Source: Alphaproteobacteria bacterium
Lineage (GTDB): Bacteria; Pseudomonadota; Alphaproteobacteria; UBA2136; JALTLI01
Reading direction: 5' to 3'
NCBI GenBank assembly: GCA_027005635.1
Contig: JALTLI010000007.1
Span: 1-8,404 of the forward strand
DNA: 8,404 nucleotides
The notes below the pieces were generated by a model, which saw only the letters and a list, made by a program, of their open reading frames with translations, was not told where the DNA came from and did no database searches. The translations under genes and the position numbers were made by a program. Numbering within the stretch: the stretch's first letter is position 1; each line of letters begins with the position of its first letter. Below, piece after piece: positions 1-6,063 of the stretch.

Positions 1-627
1 ATCTAGGGTGTCTAGATCATTTAATAGCTCTTCTGCATAATCTGTTATTTTTAAAAACCATTGGCTCATTTCTCTACGCTCTACCACAGCTCCAGAGCGC
101 CAACCCTTACCATCTATAACTTGCTCATTAGCTAGCACTGTATTATCTACAGGATCCCAGTTTACTAGGGACTTTTTCTGATAAACCAAGCCTTTATTAT
201 ACATATCAATGAAAAAAGATTGCTGTGCGCCATAATATAAGCTATCACAGGTGGCTATTTCGCGTGTCCAATCATAAGACCAACCAAATTTAACCATGCT
301 TTTACGCATGTATTCAATATTTTTGTATGTCCACTCTGCTGGGTGTATACCACGTTGTAATGCCGCATTTTCTGCTGGTAAACCAAAAGCATCCCAACCC
401 ATAGGGTGCAAAACATTAAAGCCTTGTGCGCGCTTAAAACGCGCAATTACATCGCCAATAGTATAGTTACGCACATGCCCCATATGGAGATTACCTGAAG
501 GATATGGCAACATTTCCAGTACATAATACTTAGGCTTATCTGCATCTTCTGTGGCCTTAAAAGAACCACTCTGTTGCCATTTATCTTGCCATTTTTCTTC
601 TATATCAAATGGGTTGTATCTTGTCAT
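1..627 (-). CDS. leuS: Leucyl-tRNA synthetase, N-terminal part (partial at window edge)
   Basis: Class I aminoacyl-tRNA synthetase that charges tRNA-Leu with leucine in the cytoplasm. The reading frame is open from an ATG at 627-625 to base 1, giving the first 209 residues; the rest lies beyond the left edge (the family is usually about 850 residues). The translation starts MTRYNPFDIEEKWQDKW and carries the catalytic HIGH motif as HMGH at residues 48-51 within YPSGNLHMGH, followed by HPMGWDAFGLPAEN, all typical of bacterial LeuRS. The KMSKS loop and most of the editing domain are outside the window. An AGAGGA ribosome binding site at about 636-641 sits 8 bases before the ATG and supports this start. 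The gene follows the DUF3576 gene by 20 bases and is probably cotranscribed with it. Confidence 0.97.
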   Translation of the reverse strand, partial: MTRYNPFDIEEKWQDKWQQSGSFKATEDADKPKYYVLEMLPYPSGNLHMGHVRNYTIGDVIARFKRAQGFNVLHPMGWDAFGLPAENAALQRGIHPAEWTYKNIEYMRKSMVKFGWSYDWTREIATCDSLYYGAQQSFFIDMYNKGLVYQKKSLVNWDPVDNTVLANEQVIDGKGWRSGAVVERREMSQWFLKITDYAEELLNDLDTLD

Positions 628-647
628 GAGAGTGGTCCTCTTGTAGT

Positions 648-1169
648 TTATCTTGCCTGTGATTTAACTTTTAATATTCTTGCATTTGTTAAAATAATAT
701 CTTCTAACTGAGTTGCAGTTTTAGGATTAACATTCATTTCTAGCCATTGATTATTTTTAAATTCCTGTTTAAAAACAGTAACTTTTAATGCTTGAGGATT
801 AAGTTTTAAACCAAGAATATACACATTAACCTTCATTCTTTCGCTTGCATCATCTGGGTTAGAGTACCAATCTGTTATAATTAGGCCTCCAGTACTATCT
901 GATTGAGCAATAGGCATAAAAGACAATGAATCTAATGCTGCACGCCATAAATAAGGGTTAATAGTCATAGATGCTCCACCAATAGCTCCACCTTTAGATC
1001 TACTACTACGAAAAGCATCAAGAATATTACCACTTTTACCTGAAAACATACCTCCACCTTTTTGCATTTCTTGTGGAGTTGGGTTTACATCTGCTTTTTC
1101 TACAGTCATTTCGCTACAACCTGTAGCTACAAACAATGTTAATATGGATGCTAATAATATTTTTTTCAT
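648..1169 (-). CDS. DUF3576 domain lipoprotein
   Basis: Predicted 173-residue lipoprotein of the DUF3576 family, a group of unknown function found mainly in Alphaproteobacteria and often next to leuS, as here. Residues 1-17 form a short signal peptide (MKK, then a hydrophobic run) ending in ATG-Cys18, an acceptable lipobox, so the mature protein is likely lipid-anchored facing the periplasm. Residues 19-65 are a glycine- and serine-rich, probably flexible linker. The family core begins near NPYLWRAALDSLSFMP (about 71-86) and continues through GGLIITDWYS to the C-terminus; it looks like a small alpha/beta domain. The start ATG at 1169 is the only one that gives a clean signal peptide; the ribosome binding site is weak (GAG). 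A candidate promoter lies at 1195-1224. The biochemical role is not known. Family assignment comes from recognising the core motif, not from a search. Confidence 0.85.
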   Translation of the reverse strand: MKKILLASILTLFVATGCSEMTVEKADVNPTPQEMQKGGGMFSGKSGNILDAFRSSRSKGGAIGGASMTINPYLWRAALDSLSFMPIAQSDSTGGLIITDWYSNPDDASERMKVNVYILGLKLNPQALKVTVFKQEFKNNQWLEMNVNPKTATQLEDIILTNARILKVKSQAR

Positions 1170-1194
1170 AATTTTTTACTCATATATTTTATAA

Positions 1195-1224
1195 ATTTTA
1201 AAGACAAGCGAGAGCTTATAGCAA
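1195..1224 (-). promoter_or_regulatory. Candidate promoter for the DUF3576-leuS operon
   Basis: On the minus strand TTGCTA (1219-1224) and TAAAAT (1195-1200) are spaced by 18 bases, a fair sigma-70-type pair placed about 26 bases before the DUF3576 start codon. The region is AT-rich, so chance matches are possible. It lies just after the porin terminator, which makes a new promoter here plausible. Confidence 0.35.
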
Positions 1225-1242
1225 TTTGAAAGAAAAAACCAT

Positions 1243-1275
1243 AAAAAAACGACACCCGTTAAGGTGTCGCTTTTT
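1243..1275 (-). terminator. Rho-independent terminator after the porin gene
   Basis: A perfect 7-bp stem, CGACACC (1250-1256) with GGTGTCG (1263-1269), encloses a 6-base loop. On the minus strand it is followed by seven T residues (complement of 1243-1249). It lies 19 bases past the porin stop codon. Five T residues on the plus side (1271-1275) would let it work in both directions, but nothing on the plus strand needs it. Confidence 0.9.
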
Positions 1276-1294
1276 ATGATCTACGTTTTAAGTA

Positions 1295-2404
1295 TTAGAA
1301 CTTAACGCGAAGGTTAACACCGTACACATTAAGTGCATCTGTGTTTGTACCTGAAAGATCTAAGTCAAACTGCTTGTAGTAAGCAGCTACAGAAGTACCG
1401 TGACCCATATTGTATTGGGCAGCAGCACCTAAGTACTGAACATCTTGACTTGTTACTGAACTAGTATTGTAGTCTGAGAACTTACCGTAATCAGCTGCAA
1501 CTTCGAACATATCCCAAGCGTAACCAAATTTTAGGTATACGTATTGTGGGTCATTGTTACCAGCAGTTTCGTTATCTAGAGACTGTTTACCAGCAGCAAT
1601 AGTAGCAGCTAAGCCAGATTTATGTTTCATAGATAATGAACCAGATAGTTGGTTTGTTACTGTATTTTTAGTTACGTTAGTAGCTGTTACGTTGTTAAAT
1701 GCAACATAACCGATAGCACCTTTAACTGTGTAATCTCTAACTTTACCACTGTAAAATACAGAACCGTCTATATCACCACCTTGAGCAGTAGATACACGAA
1801 CTTGGAAACCATTAAAGATTGGTGAATCATAACGAATAGCGTCTCCACGACCGTTACCATCCATGTTATCTAAAGCAGAACCAACAGTTGTAACGTTAGC
1901 ACCAGTTGATGAGTTTAAAAAGTTTAAACCACCAGCTGTTTTTTGTAGCGCTGAACCAGATACGTTTTTAGCACCAGCTAAATCTTGTTCTGCAACGTAA
2001 TCAGTAGCTGTTGAAGCTTGACCGATAAATACAGCACCCCAGTCGCCACCTAAGCCAACACGTGCTTGACGTTCAGCAAAAGTACCACCAGTACTTGTTG
2101 GTGTAGAAGCTTGACCTGCTGTTGAGTTTTGAGTGATGCTGTTAGATGCATTTGATTGCATTTCAACTTCAAACAATACTGAAGCAGTTAGTCCGTTATC
2201 AAGAGCTTGTGAGCCTTTGAAACCGAAACGTGTGCTTGAAAGATCGTTATCTACGATGTTTGTTTCTGTGTTACGACCATCGTCGTATGCCATTACAGAT
2301 TTGTTAACCTGACCGTACAATTCTACATCTACTGCAGAAGCATCAGCGGCGCCAAATCCGGCAGCAGCTATAGCTGAAGCTGCTAAAACTAATGTTTTTT
2401 TCAT
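1295..2404 (-). CDS. Outer-membrane porin (Gram-negative porin family)
   Basis: A 369-residue general-diffusion-type porin that should form a beta-barrel, probably trimeric, in the outer membrane for passage of small solutes. Residues 1-24 are a typical Sec signal peptide (MKKTLVLAAS..., cleavage after ASA24). The mature protein opens VDVELYGQVNKSVMAYDDG, the usual first strand of this family, followed by RFGFKGSQALDNGLTASVLFEVEMQ and ERQARVGLGGDWGAVFIGQ, both family hallmarks. It ends in NVYGVNLRVKF, with the terminal phenylalanine recognised by the BAM insertion machinery. The length suits a 16-stranded barrel. Residues about 160-185 (rich in N, S, T, G) probably form an extracellular or constriction loop. 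The start is supported by a strong AGGAGGAA site (2408-2415). The gene is monocistronic: it has its own leader and terminator. Substrate preference cannot be read from the sequence. Confidence 0.93.
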   Translation of the reverse strand: MKKTLVLAASAIAAAGFGAADASAVDVELYGQVNKSVMAYDDGRNTETNIVDNDLSSTRFGFKGSQALDNGLTASVLFEVEMQSNASNSITQNSTAGQASTPTSTGGTFAERQARVGLGGDWGAVFIGQASTATDYVAEQDLAGAKNVSGSALQKTAGGLNFLNSSTGANVTTVGSALDNMDGNGRGDAIRYDSPIFNGFQVRVSTAQGGDIDGSVFYSGKVRDYTVKGAIGYVAFNNVTATNVTKNTVTNQLSGSLSMKHKSGLAATIAAGKQSLDNETAGNNDPQYVYLKFGYAWDMFEVAADYGKFSDYNTSSVTSQDVQYLGAAAQYNMGHGTSVAAYYKQFDLDLSGTNTDALNVYGVNLRVKF

Positions 2405-2440
2405 TTCTTCCTCCTGTAGGATCCTGAATGTCAGGTTCCT
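2405..2440 (-). promoter_or_regulatory. Porin mRNA leader: strong RBS and adjacent 10-bp hairpin
   Basis: The ribosome binding site AGGAGGAA (complement of 2408-2415) is near-ideal. Directly upstream, 2418-2427 pairs with 2431-2440 (AGGATCCTGA with TCAGGTTCCT), ten positions with a single T-T mismatch and a 3-base loop. In the transcript the stem ends two bases before the AGGAGG. Such a 5' hairpin may stabilise the mRNA or modulate initiation. An alternative short pairing of UCCU (from the stem) with AGGA of the ribosome binding site is also possible. Confidence 0.6.
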
Positions 2441-2501
2441 GTGTTTTTTTATTTAAAAATGAGACCTAAATCTCAAACTGTTCCAACCTTACGATGTTGC
2501 A

Positions 2502-2529
2502 AGTGTATTGGTCAACCTTATACTTTCAA
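2502..2529 (-). promoter_or_regulatory. Candidate porin promoter
   Basis: On the minus strand TTGAAA (2524-2529) and TACACT (2502-2507) are separated by 16 bases, which would give a leader of about 90 bases. A second possible pair further upstream on the same strand (TTGTAA near 2565, TATCAA near 2543) cannot be excluded. The 8-base direct repeat CAACCTTA at 2484-2491 and 2513-2520 brackets the proposed -10 element and could be a regulator site. Confidence 0.3.
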
Positions 2530-2679
2530 TTCCTATTACATTGATATTTGGAGTGTGCTTTTATTACAACTTCTTTTTTTGCAGACTTTTCAACGAAAAA
2601 AAGGTTATATATATAAAATACAAGCAAATACAACAATAAACAATAATAATAATAACTCAAACCATAGGCAGGGGTTTAT

Positions 2680-3615
2680 ATGAAAATTGATATATTTAAC
2701 AACCTTAACAAAGATAATATTACTGTCCATGTACTAATGGATATGCAAAAACGCTATCCTAATTTAACAAAATCTGAACTTATTTCATATTATAATCGAA
2801 CAAAACTTCGTGTTTCTTTGCTTGTTAAGTTTGCTAAAAGTAATTCTTTAGCTGTTAATGAAGACTTAATTAAACGTGTAATACCTAAAATAAACTCTGG
2901 TATGCTAGATAAAATATTTGATGAGCTGTATATAAATAGTAACTTGTACCAATCTAAAAATACAAAAGGCTGGGTTTATTTACTTAACGGAGGCCCTGCT
3001 ACTGGTAAATCTATGTTTATCCAAAATATGAAAGTACCACCAAATACTATTACCTTAGATAGAGACAGTTATTTTGAGCACCTTACACCGTATAAAAGGT
3101 TAACAATTGAACACCCAAACCATGCAACTCATGCTGTGGTGTGTGAAGCTATACTATATAATGAAAGAGATGCTTACAATTATGCACTTATAGCAGGTGC
3201 AGAAAATATTTTAGTTGATGGTACAATGAGCTATATAGATTTAGGCATAGAAATGATACAAAACGCCAAAGAAAATGGATATAAAGTAAAAGTTATTAAC
3301 ATTGATTGCCCTATTGAATTAGCAATTGAACGAGCAGAAAAAAGAGCAAAACAAACAGGCAAAACAATTAATACTAAGCTTTTGTACGAGTCTCATGTTA
3401 GATGCGCTAAAAACTTTTTTGAATACAAAAAAATAGCAACAGCAACAGAAAACTGGCTAAGCACACAAAATGGAGAACTTAACCTTAGCGCCAACTCTGA
3501 AAAAATATTTAACAAACAAGCAATTAAAAACTTAAGGGACAAGGGCGAACTACCACTAGATAATCCTAGCTGGCCTGCTAATTTTGATGATTTTTTAGCC
3601 CATTATTCCAAATAG
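2680..3615 (+). CDS. Zeta-toxin-like P-loop kinase with N-terminal extension
   Basis: A 311-residue protein whose C-terminal two thirds matches the zeta toxin kinase fold; the family phosphorylates UDP-N-acetylglucosamine-type sugars or other small molecules. The Walker A loop is GGPATGKS (residues 104-111), followed by LDRDSYF (126-132, acidic residues expected at the catalytic/substrate site), ILVDGT (177-182, Walker B-like strand), and a lid-like helix IERAEKRAKQTGK (216-228) with spaced arginines. Residues 1-95 are charged, look helical and lie outside the kinase core. No epsilon/PezA-type antitoxin gene lies beside it. The start ATG at 2680 follows AGGCAGGGG (2666-2674) by five bases; a small AAACC/GGTTT stem (2659-2677) could partly hide this site. 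It is the only plus-strand gene in the window, diverges from the porin, and meets parB tail to tail with 13 bases between stops. It could equally be a non-toxic host kinase of the family. Confidence 0.82.
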   Translation: MKIDIFNNLNKDNITVHVLMDMQKRYPNLTKSELISYYNRTKLRVSLLVKFAKSNSLAVNEDLIKRVIPKINSGMLDKIFDELYINSNLYQSKNTKGWVYLLNGGPATGKSMFIQNMKVPPNTITLDRDSYFEHLTPYKRLTIEHPNHATHAVVCEAILYNERDAYNYALIAGAENILVDGTMSYIDLGIEMIQNAKENGYKVKVINIDCPIELAIERAEKRAKQTGKTINTKLLYESHVRCAKNFFEYKKIATATENWLSTQNGELNLSANSEKIFNKQAIKNLRDKGELPLDNPSWPANFDDFLAHYSK

Positions 3616-3628
3616 TGAAAGCCTGTAC

Positions 3629-4486
3629 CTAGCCACACAGCTTATCAAGCAGAGCTTTCATTTGGTCTTGATTATCAAAGTGTATACGCAAGTTACCTAC
3701 ACCTGCCTCTTGCTGAATAGAAACTTTTAGCCCTATTGATGATGAAACTCTTGTTTCAAGCTCTTTTGTTGCTAAATCTGTCGCCTTGCGTCCACGCTTT
3801 TTCTTGTTAGGGTCTGCTAATTTACGGACTAAATCCTCTGTTTCACGTACAGAAAGGCTATTTTTAATAATTCTTTTTGCTACACGCAATTGAGTAGATT
3901 CATCGCCATTTAAACTAAGTAGTGAACGTGCATGACCCATAGAAAGCAAACCATTTGTTACACTATCCTTAATTTTTTCTGGCAAAGAAAGCAAGCGCAT
4001 AAGGTTAGTTATATGACTTCTACTTTTACCTGTAACCCTTGCCATATCTTCATGAGTATAATTAAATTCATTAACTAAACGTAAATAACCAGCAGCTTCG
4101 TCAATAGGGTTCAAATCAGAACGCTGAATATTTTCAACTAAAGCAACTTCTAGCGCTTTACCATCATCTAAATCACGGATAATAACTGGAACATCTGTCA
4201 ATCCTGCTAATTTTGAGGCTCTCCAACGTCTTTCACCAGCAATTATTTCATATCTTCCACCTTCAACAGCCCTAACAAGAAGAGGCTGAAGAACTCCTTG
4301 TGATTTTATAGATCCGGCCAGCGATTTAAGCGCAGATTCATCAAAAAAACGCCTTGGCTGAGCATCTGATGGCTGTAAAATAGATATTGGAAGTAAATTT
4401 TCACTAACCCCTGTATTTACTGGATTATTTAAACTATCTGCCGCATCTCCAAGCAATGCGCCTAAACCTTTCCCTAAGCTACTCAC
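3629..4486 (-). CDS. parB: Chromosome partition protein ParB
   Basis: Centromere-binding CTPase that loads at parS, slides along DNA as a clamp and works with ParA to segregate the chromosome origin. Numbering is from the GTG at 4486 (285 residues). LGKGLGALLG (4-13) is the conserved N-terminal ParA-contacting region. The CTP-binding boxes are GERRWRA (84-90) and ENIQRSDLNPIDEA (118-131). A helix-turn-helix at about 144-167 (THEDMARVTGKSRSHITNLMRLL) recognises parS. The C-terminal dimerisation segment ends LLDKLCG. The frame can be opened at another GTG, 4495, but that codon lies within the GAGGAG ribosome binding site (4495-4500). The GTG at 4486 sits 8 bases after that site and overlaps the parA stop as GTGA, so it is the better start. 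Translation is probably coupled to parA. Confidence 0.96.
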   Translation of the reverse strand: MSSLGKGLGALLGDAADSLNNPVNTGVSENLLPISILQPSDAQPRRFFDESALKSLAGSIKSQGVLQPLLVRAVEGGRYEIIAGERRWRASKLAGLTDVPVIIRDLDDGKALEVALVENIQRSDLNPIDEAAGYLRLVNEFNYTHEDMARVTGKSRSHITNLMRLLSLPEKIKDSVTNGLLSMGHARSLLSLNGDESTQLRVAKRIIKNSLSVRETEDLVRKLADPNKKKRGRKATDLATKELETRVSSSIGLKVSIQQEAGVGNLRIHFDNQDQMKALLDKLCG

Positions 4487-5268
4487 GCTGCACACTCCTC
4501 TAACTTATTGTTATTTAAGGTAATAACTTCTGCTGCTAGCTTCATATAAGCTTTGCTACCTAAACAGTTTCTATCATACAGTAATACAGGTTTACCAAAA
4601 CTTGGAGCCTCTGAAATACGCACATTCCTTGGTATAACAGTATTAAATACCTTATTTTTAAAATGACTTCTTATTTCTTGTTCAACAGATGATGATAGCC
4701 TATTCCTAACATCAAACATCGTTAACAGTATACCACTTATACTAATCTGAGGATTTAAATTCTGCTGAACAAGTGTAATTGTTTGAAATAATTGAGAAAG
4801 TCCCTCCATAGCAAAGAATTCGCACTGCACTGGAATTAAAACTTCCTGCGTTGCGGCTAATGCATTTAGTGTCAACAAGCCTACAGATGGCGGACAATCA
4901 ATAAAAATGTAGTCATATAAGTGTTGAATATCTTTTAAAGCTTCTCTTAACTTAAATTCCCTTGCCATCATTGGTACCAATTCAACTTCTGCACCAGATA
5001 AATGAACAGTTGAAGGAATTATATCAAGCCCAGGAATTCCAGTATGAGCAACGGTTTCCGCAATATTACAATGCCCCATCATGAAAGAATAAGAACTTTT
5101 ATTATCCTCTTTTGCAATATTAAAAGAAGTCGTTGTATTGCCCTGCGGATCAAAATCTACTACTAAGACACGCTTACCGCAAGCAGAGAGCGCTGTGGCT
5201 AAATTCGTCGAAGTTGTTGTTTTGCCAACTCCGCCTTTTTGATTAGAGATTGCGATTATTCTTGTCAT
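4483..5268 (-). CDS. parA: Chromosome partition ATPase ParA (Soj type)
   Basis: A 261-residue Walker-type ATPase that binds nucleoid DNA non-specifically in its ATP dimer form and is driven off by ParB-parS, pulling the origins apart. The deviant Walker A motif KGGVGKTTT spans residues 11-19 with both lysines present. The A' motif VVDFDPQGN is at 36-44, and Walker B' IFIDCPPSVG is at 121-130. It lacks the N-terminal helix-turn-helix of the long plasmid ParA proteins, so it is the chromosomal short type. The ATG at 5268 is preceded by AAGGATG (5274-5280). The stop codon TGA (4485-4483) overlaps the parB start. The parS site at 5330-5345 lies about 65 bases upstream, so ParB binding could affect its transcription. 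Confidence 0.97.
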   Translation of the reverse strand: MTRIIAISNQKGGVGKTTTSTNLATALSACGKRVLVVDFDPQGNTTTSFNIAKEDNKSSYSFMMGHCNIAETVAHTGIPGLDIIPSTVHLSGAEVELVPMMAREFKLREALKDIQHLYDYIFIDCPPSVGLLTLNALAATQEVLIPVQCEFFAMEGLSQLFQTITLVQQNLNPQISISGILLTMFDVRNRLSSSVEQEIRSHFKNKVFNTVIPRNVRISEAPSFGKPVLLYDRNCLGSKAYMKLAAEVITLNNNKLEECAA

Positions 5269-5296
5269 AACTACATCCTTTTTATTTTTTTAATGT

Positions 5297-5323
5297 TAAT
5301 TGGATAGCTCTCTTATCTAATTA
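5297..5323. repeat. Imperfect dyad in the parA leader
   Basis: TAATTGGATA (5297-5306) and TATCTAATTA (5314-5323) form a 10-position inverted repeat with one non-Watson-Crick position and a 7-base spacer, between the parS site and the parA start. No T-run follows it on the minus strand, so it does not look like a terminator for rsmG. It could be an operator or a leader stem. Confidence 0.4.
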
Positions 5324-5329
5324 GCGCCC

Positions 5330-5345
5330 AGTTTCACGTGGAACG
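5330..5345. promoter_or_regulatory. parS: parS centromere site 1 (ParB binding)
   Basis: Reads AGTTTCACGTGGAACG on the plus strand. The minus strand matches 14 of 16 positions of the widely conserved bacterial parS consensus TGTTCCACGTGAAACA, with both differences at the outermost bases. The central CACGTG is intact. The site spans the last codons of rsmG, including its TGA stop (5336-5334), and lies just upstream of parA. Confidence 0.92.
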
Positions 5346-5963
5346 GGACATAATCAATATTTTTCCATCTAATAAAGTTATACTCTCTTTTATCTTTGTT
5401 GTCATCTTTATTTTTATATTTTCTGAAATTATTTCTTTTTCTGCATTTTCACCTTTTAATAGTACGTAACGACCATCAGCCTTCAAGAACCTATCACCAA
5501 AATCAACTATTTTGGCCACATCAGCAAATGCTCTAGATGTTATTACATCAAATGTATTATCTAATTCATCTGAAAGGTTATTAATATCGTCATTATGGAT
5601 AATAAAACTATCTCCAAGCTCTAGCTCTCTCTTTACAGTGCTGAGAAATTGATATTTCTTACCATTACGCTCAACTGCATGCACCTCAGAATTCAAGAAT
5701 ATAGATAGTATTACAGATGGCAGACCTGCTCCTGTACCAAAATCAATGATTTTACTATCATCATTAATATATGGTACCAGTTGAACACTGTCTAGCATAT
5801 GTCTTTTATAAATTTCTGAAACTGTTTTGGGGCCAATAAGGTTAAAATGCTTATTCCATTTCTTTAGCAACTTAACATATTTATCAACTTGCTCCATTTT
5901 ATCATTAAAATTGGCAATTTTTAGCTTATTGCATCCAATTAAAAAATCGTCTCTATCTGTCAT
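5334..5963 (-). CDS. rsmG: 16S rRNA (guanine-N7) methyltransferase RsmG (GidB)
   Basis: S-adenosylmethionine-dependent enzyme that methylates N7 of G527 (E. coli numbering) in the 530 loop of 16S rRNA. The 209-residue length is normal for the family. Family features are LKKWNKHFNLIGP (33-45), RHMLDSVQL (54-62), the SAM-binding glycine loop DFGTGAGLPSVILSI (74-88), HAVERNGKK (95-103), TSRAFADV (142-149) and YVLLKG (166-171). The start ATG at 5963 follows AAAGGATAA, a good ribosome binding site. The C-terminus (MSRST) is encoded by DNA that also forms parS site 1, so the last residues may be shaped by that constraint. It sits between mnmG and parA, the usual bacterial order. No convincing promoter of its own was seen, so it may rely on read-through from mnmG. 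Confidence 0.95.
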   Translation of the reverse strand: MTDRDDFLIGCNKLKIANFNDKMEQVDKYVKLLKKWNKHFNLIGPKTVSEIYKRHMLDSVQLVPYINDDSKIIDFGTGAGLPSVILSIFLNSEVHAVERNGKKYQFLSTVKRELELGDSFIIHNDDINNLSDELDNTFDVITSRAFADVAKIVDFGDRFLKADGRYVLLKGENAEKEIISENIKIKMTTKIKESITLLDGKILIMSRST

Positions 5964-6008
5964 AATTTATCCTTTTTTTGAAAATTTGTATTTTTAATGA
6001 TTTTTATG

Positions 6009-6047
6009 AAAATAGCCTTAAAATTGATAAATTAATTTTAAGGCTAT
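6009..6047 (-). terminator. 14-bp perfect hairpin between mnmG and rsmG
   Basis: ATAGCCTTAAAATT (6012-6025) pairs perfectly with AATTTTAAGGCTAT (6034-6047) around an 8-base loop. It begins 16 bases past the mnmG stop. On the minus strand only three extra T residues follow before CAT, and the closing pairs are AT-rich, so it may act as a partial terminator or as an mRNA-end stabiliser rather than a full stop. Confidence 0.6.
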
Positions 6048-6063
6048 AAAAGTATAATCTTGA

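Noticed and set aside
255..446. 63-codon minus-strand open frame inside leuS
   Set aside because: It is out of frame with the clearly conserved leuS coding sequence.
2049..2063. CACGTG core inside the porin gene as another parS
   Set aside because: The flanking bases do not match the parS arms; it is a chance occurrence in coding sequence.
2441..2683. 80-codon plus-strand open frame before the zeta-like kinase
   Set aside because: It covers the divergent promoter region and the porin leader, has no ribosome binding site, ends in a run of asparagines from an AT repeat, and looks like no known antitoxin.
3616..3660. Hairpin TGAAAGC/GCTTTCA between the zeta-like kinase and parB as a shared terminator
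   Set aside because: The 7-bp stem encloses a 31-base loop, reaches into the parB coding end and has only a short T run, so termination here is not convincing.
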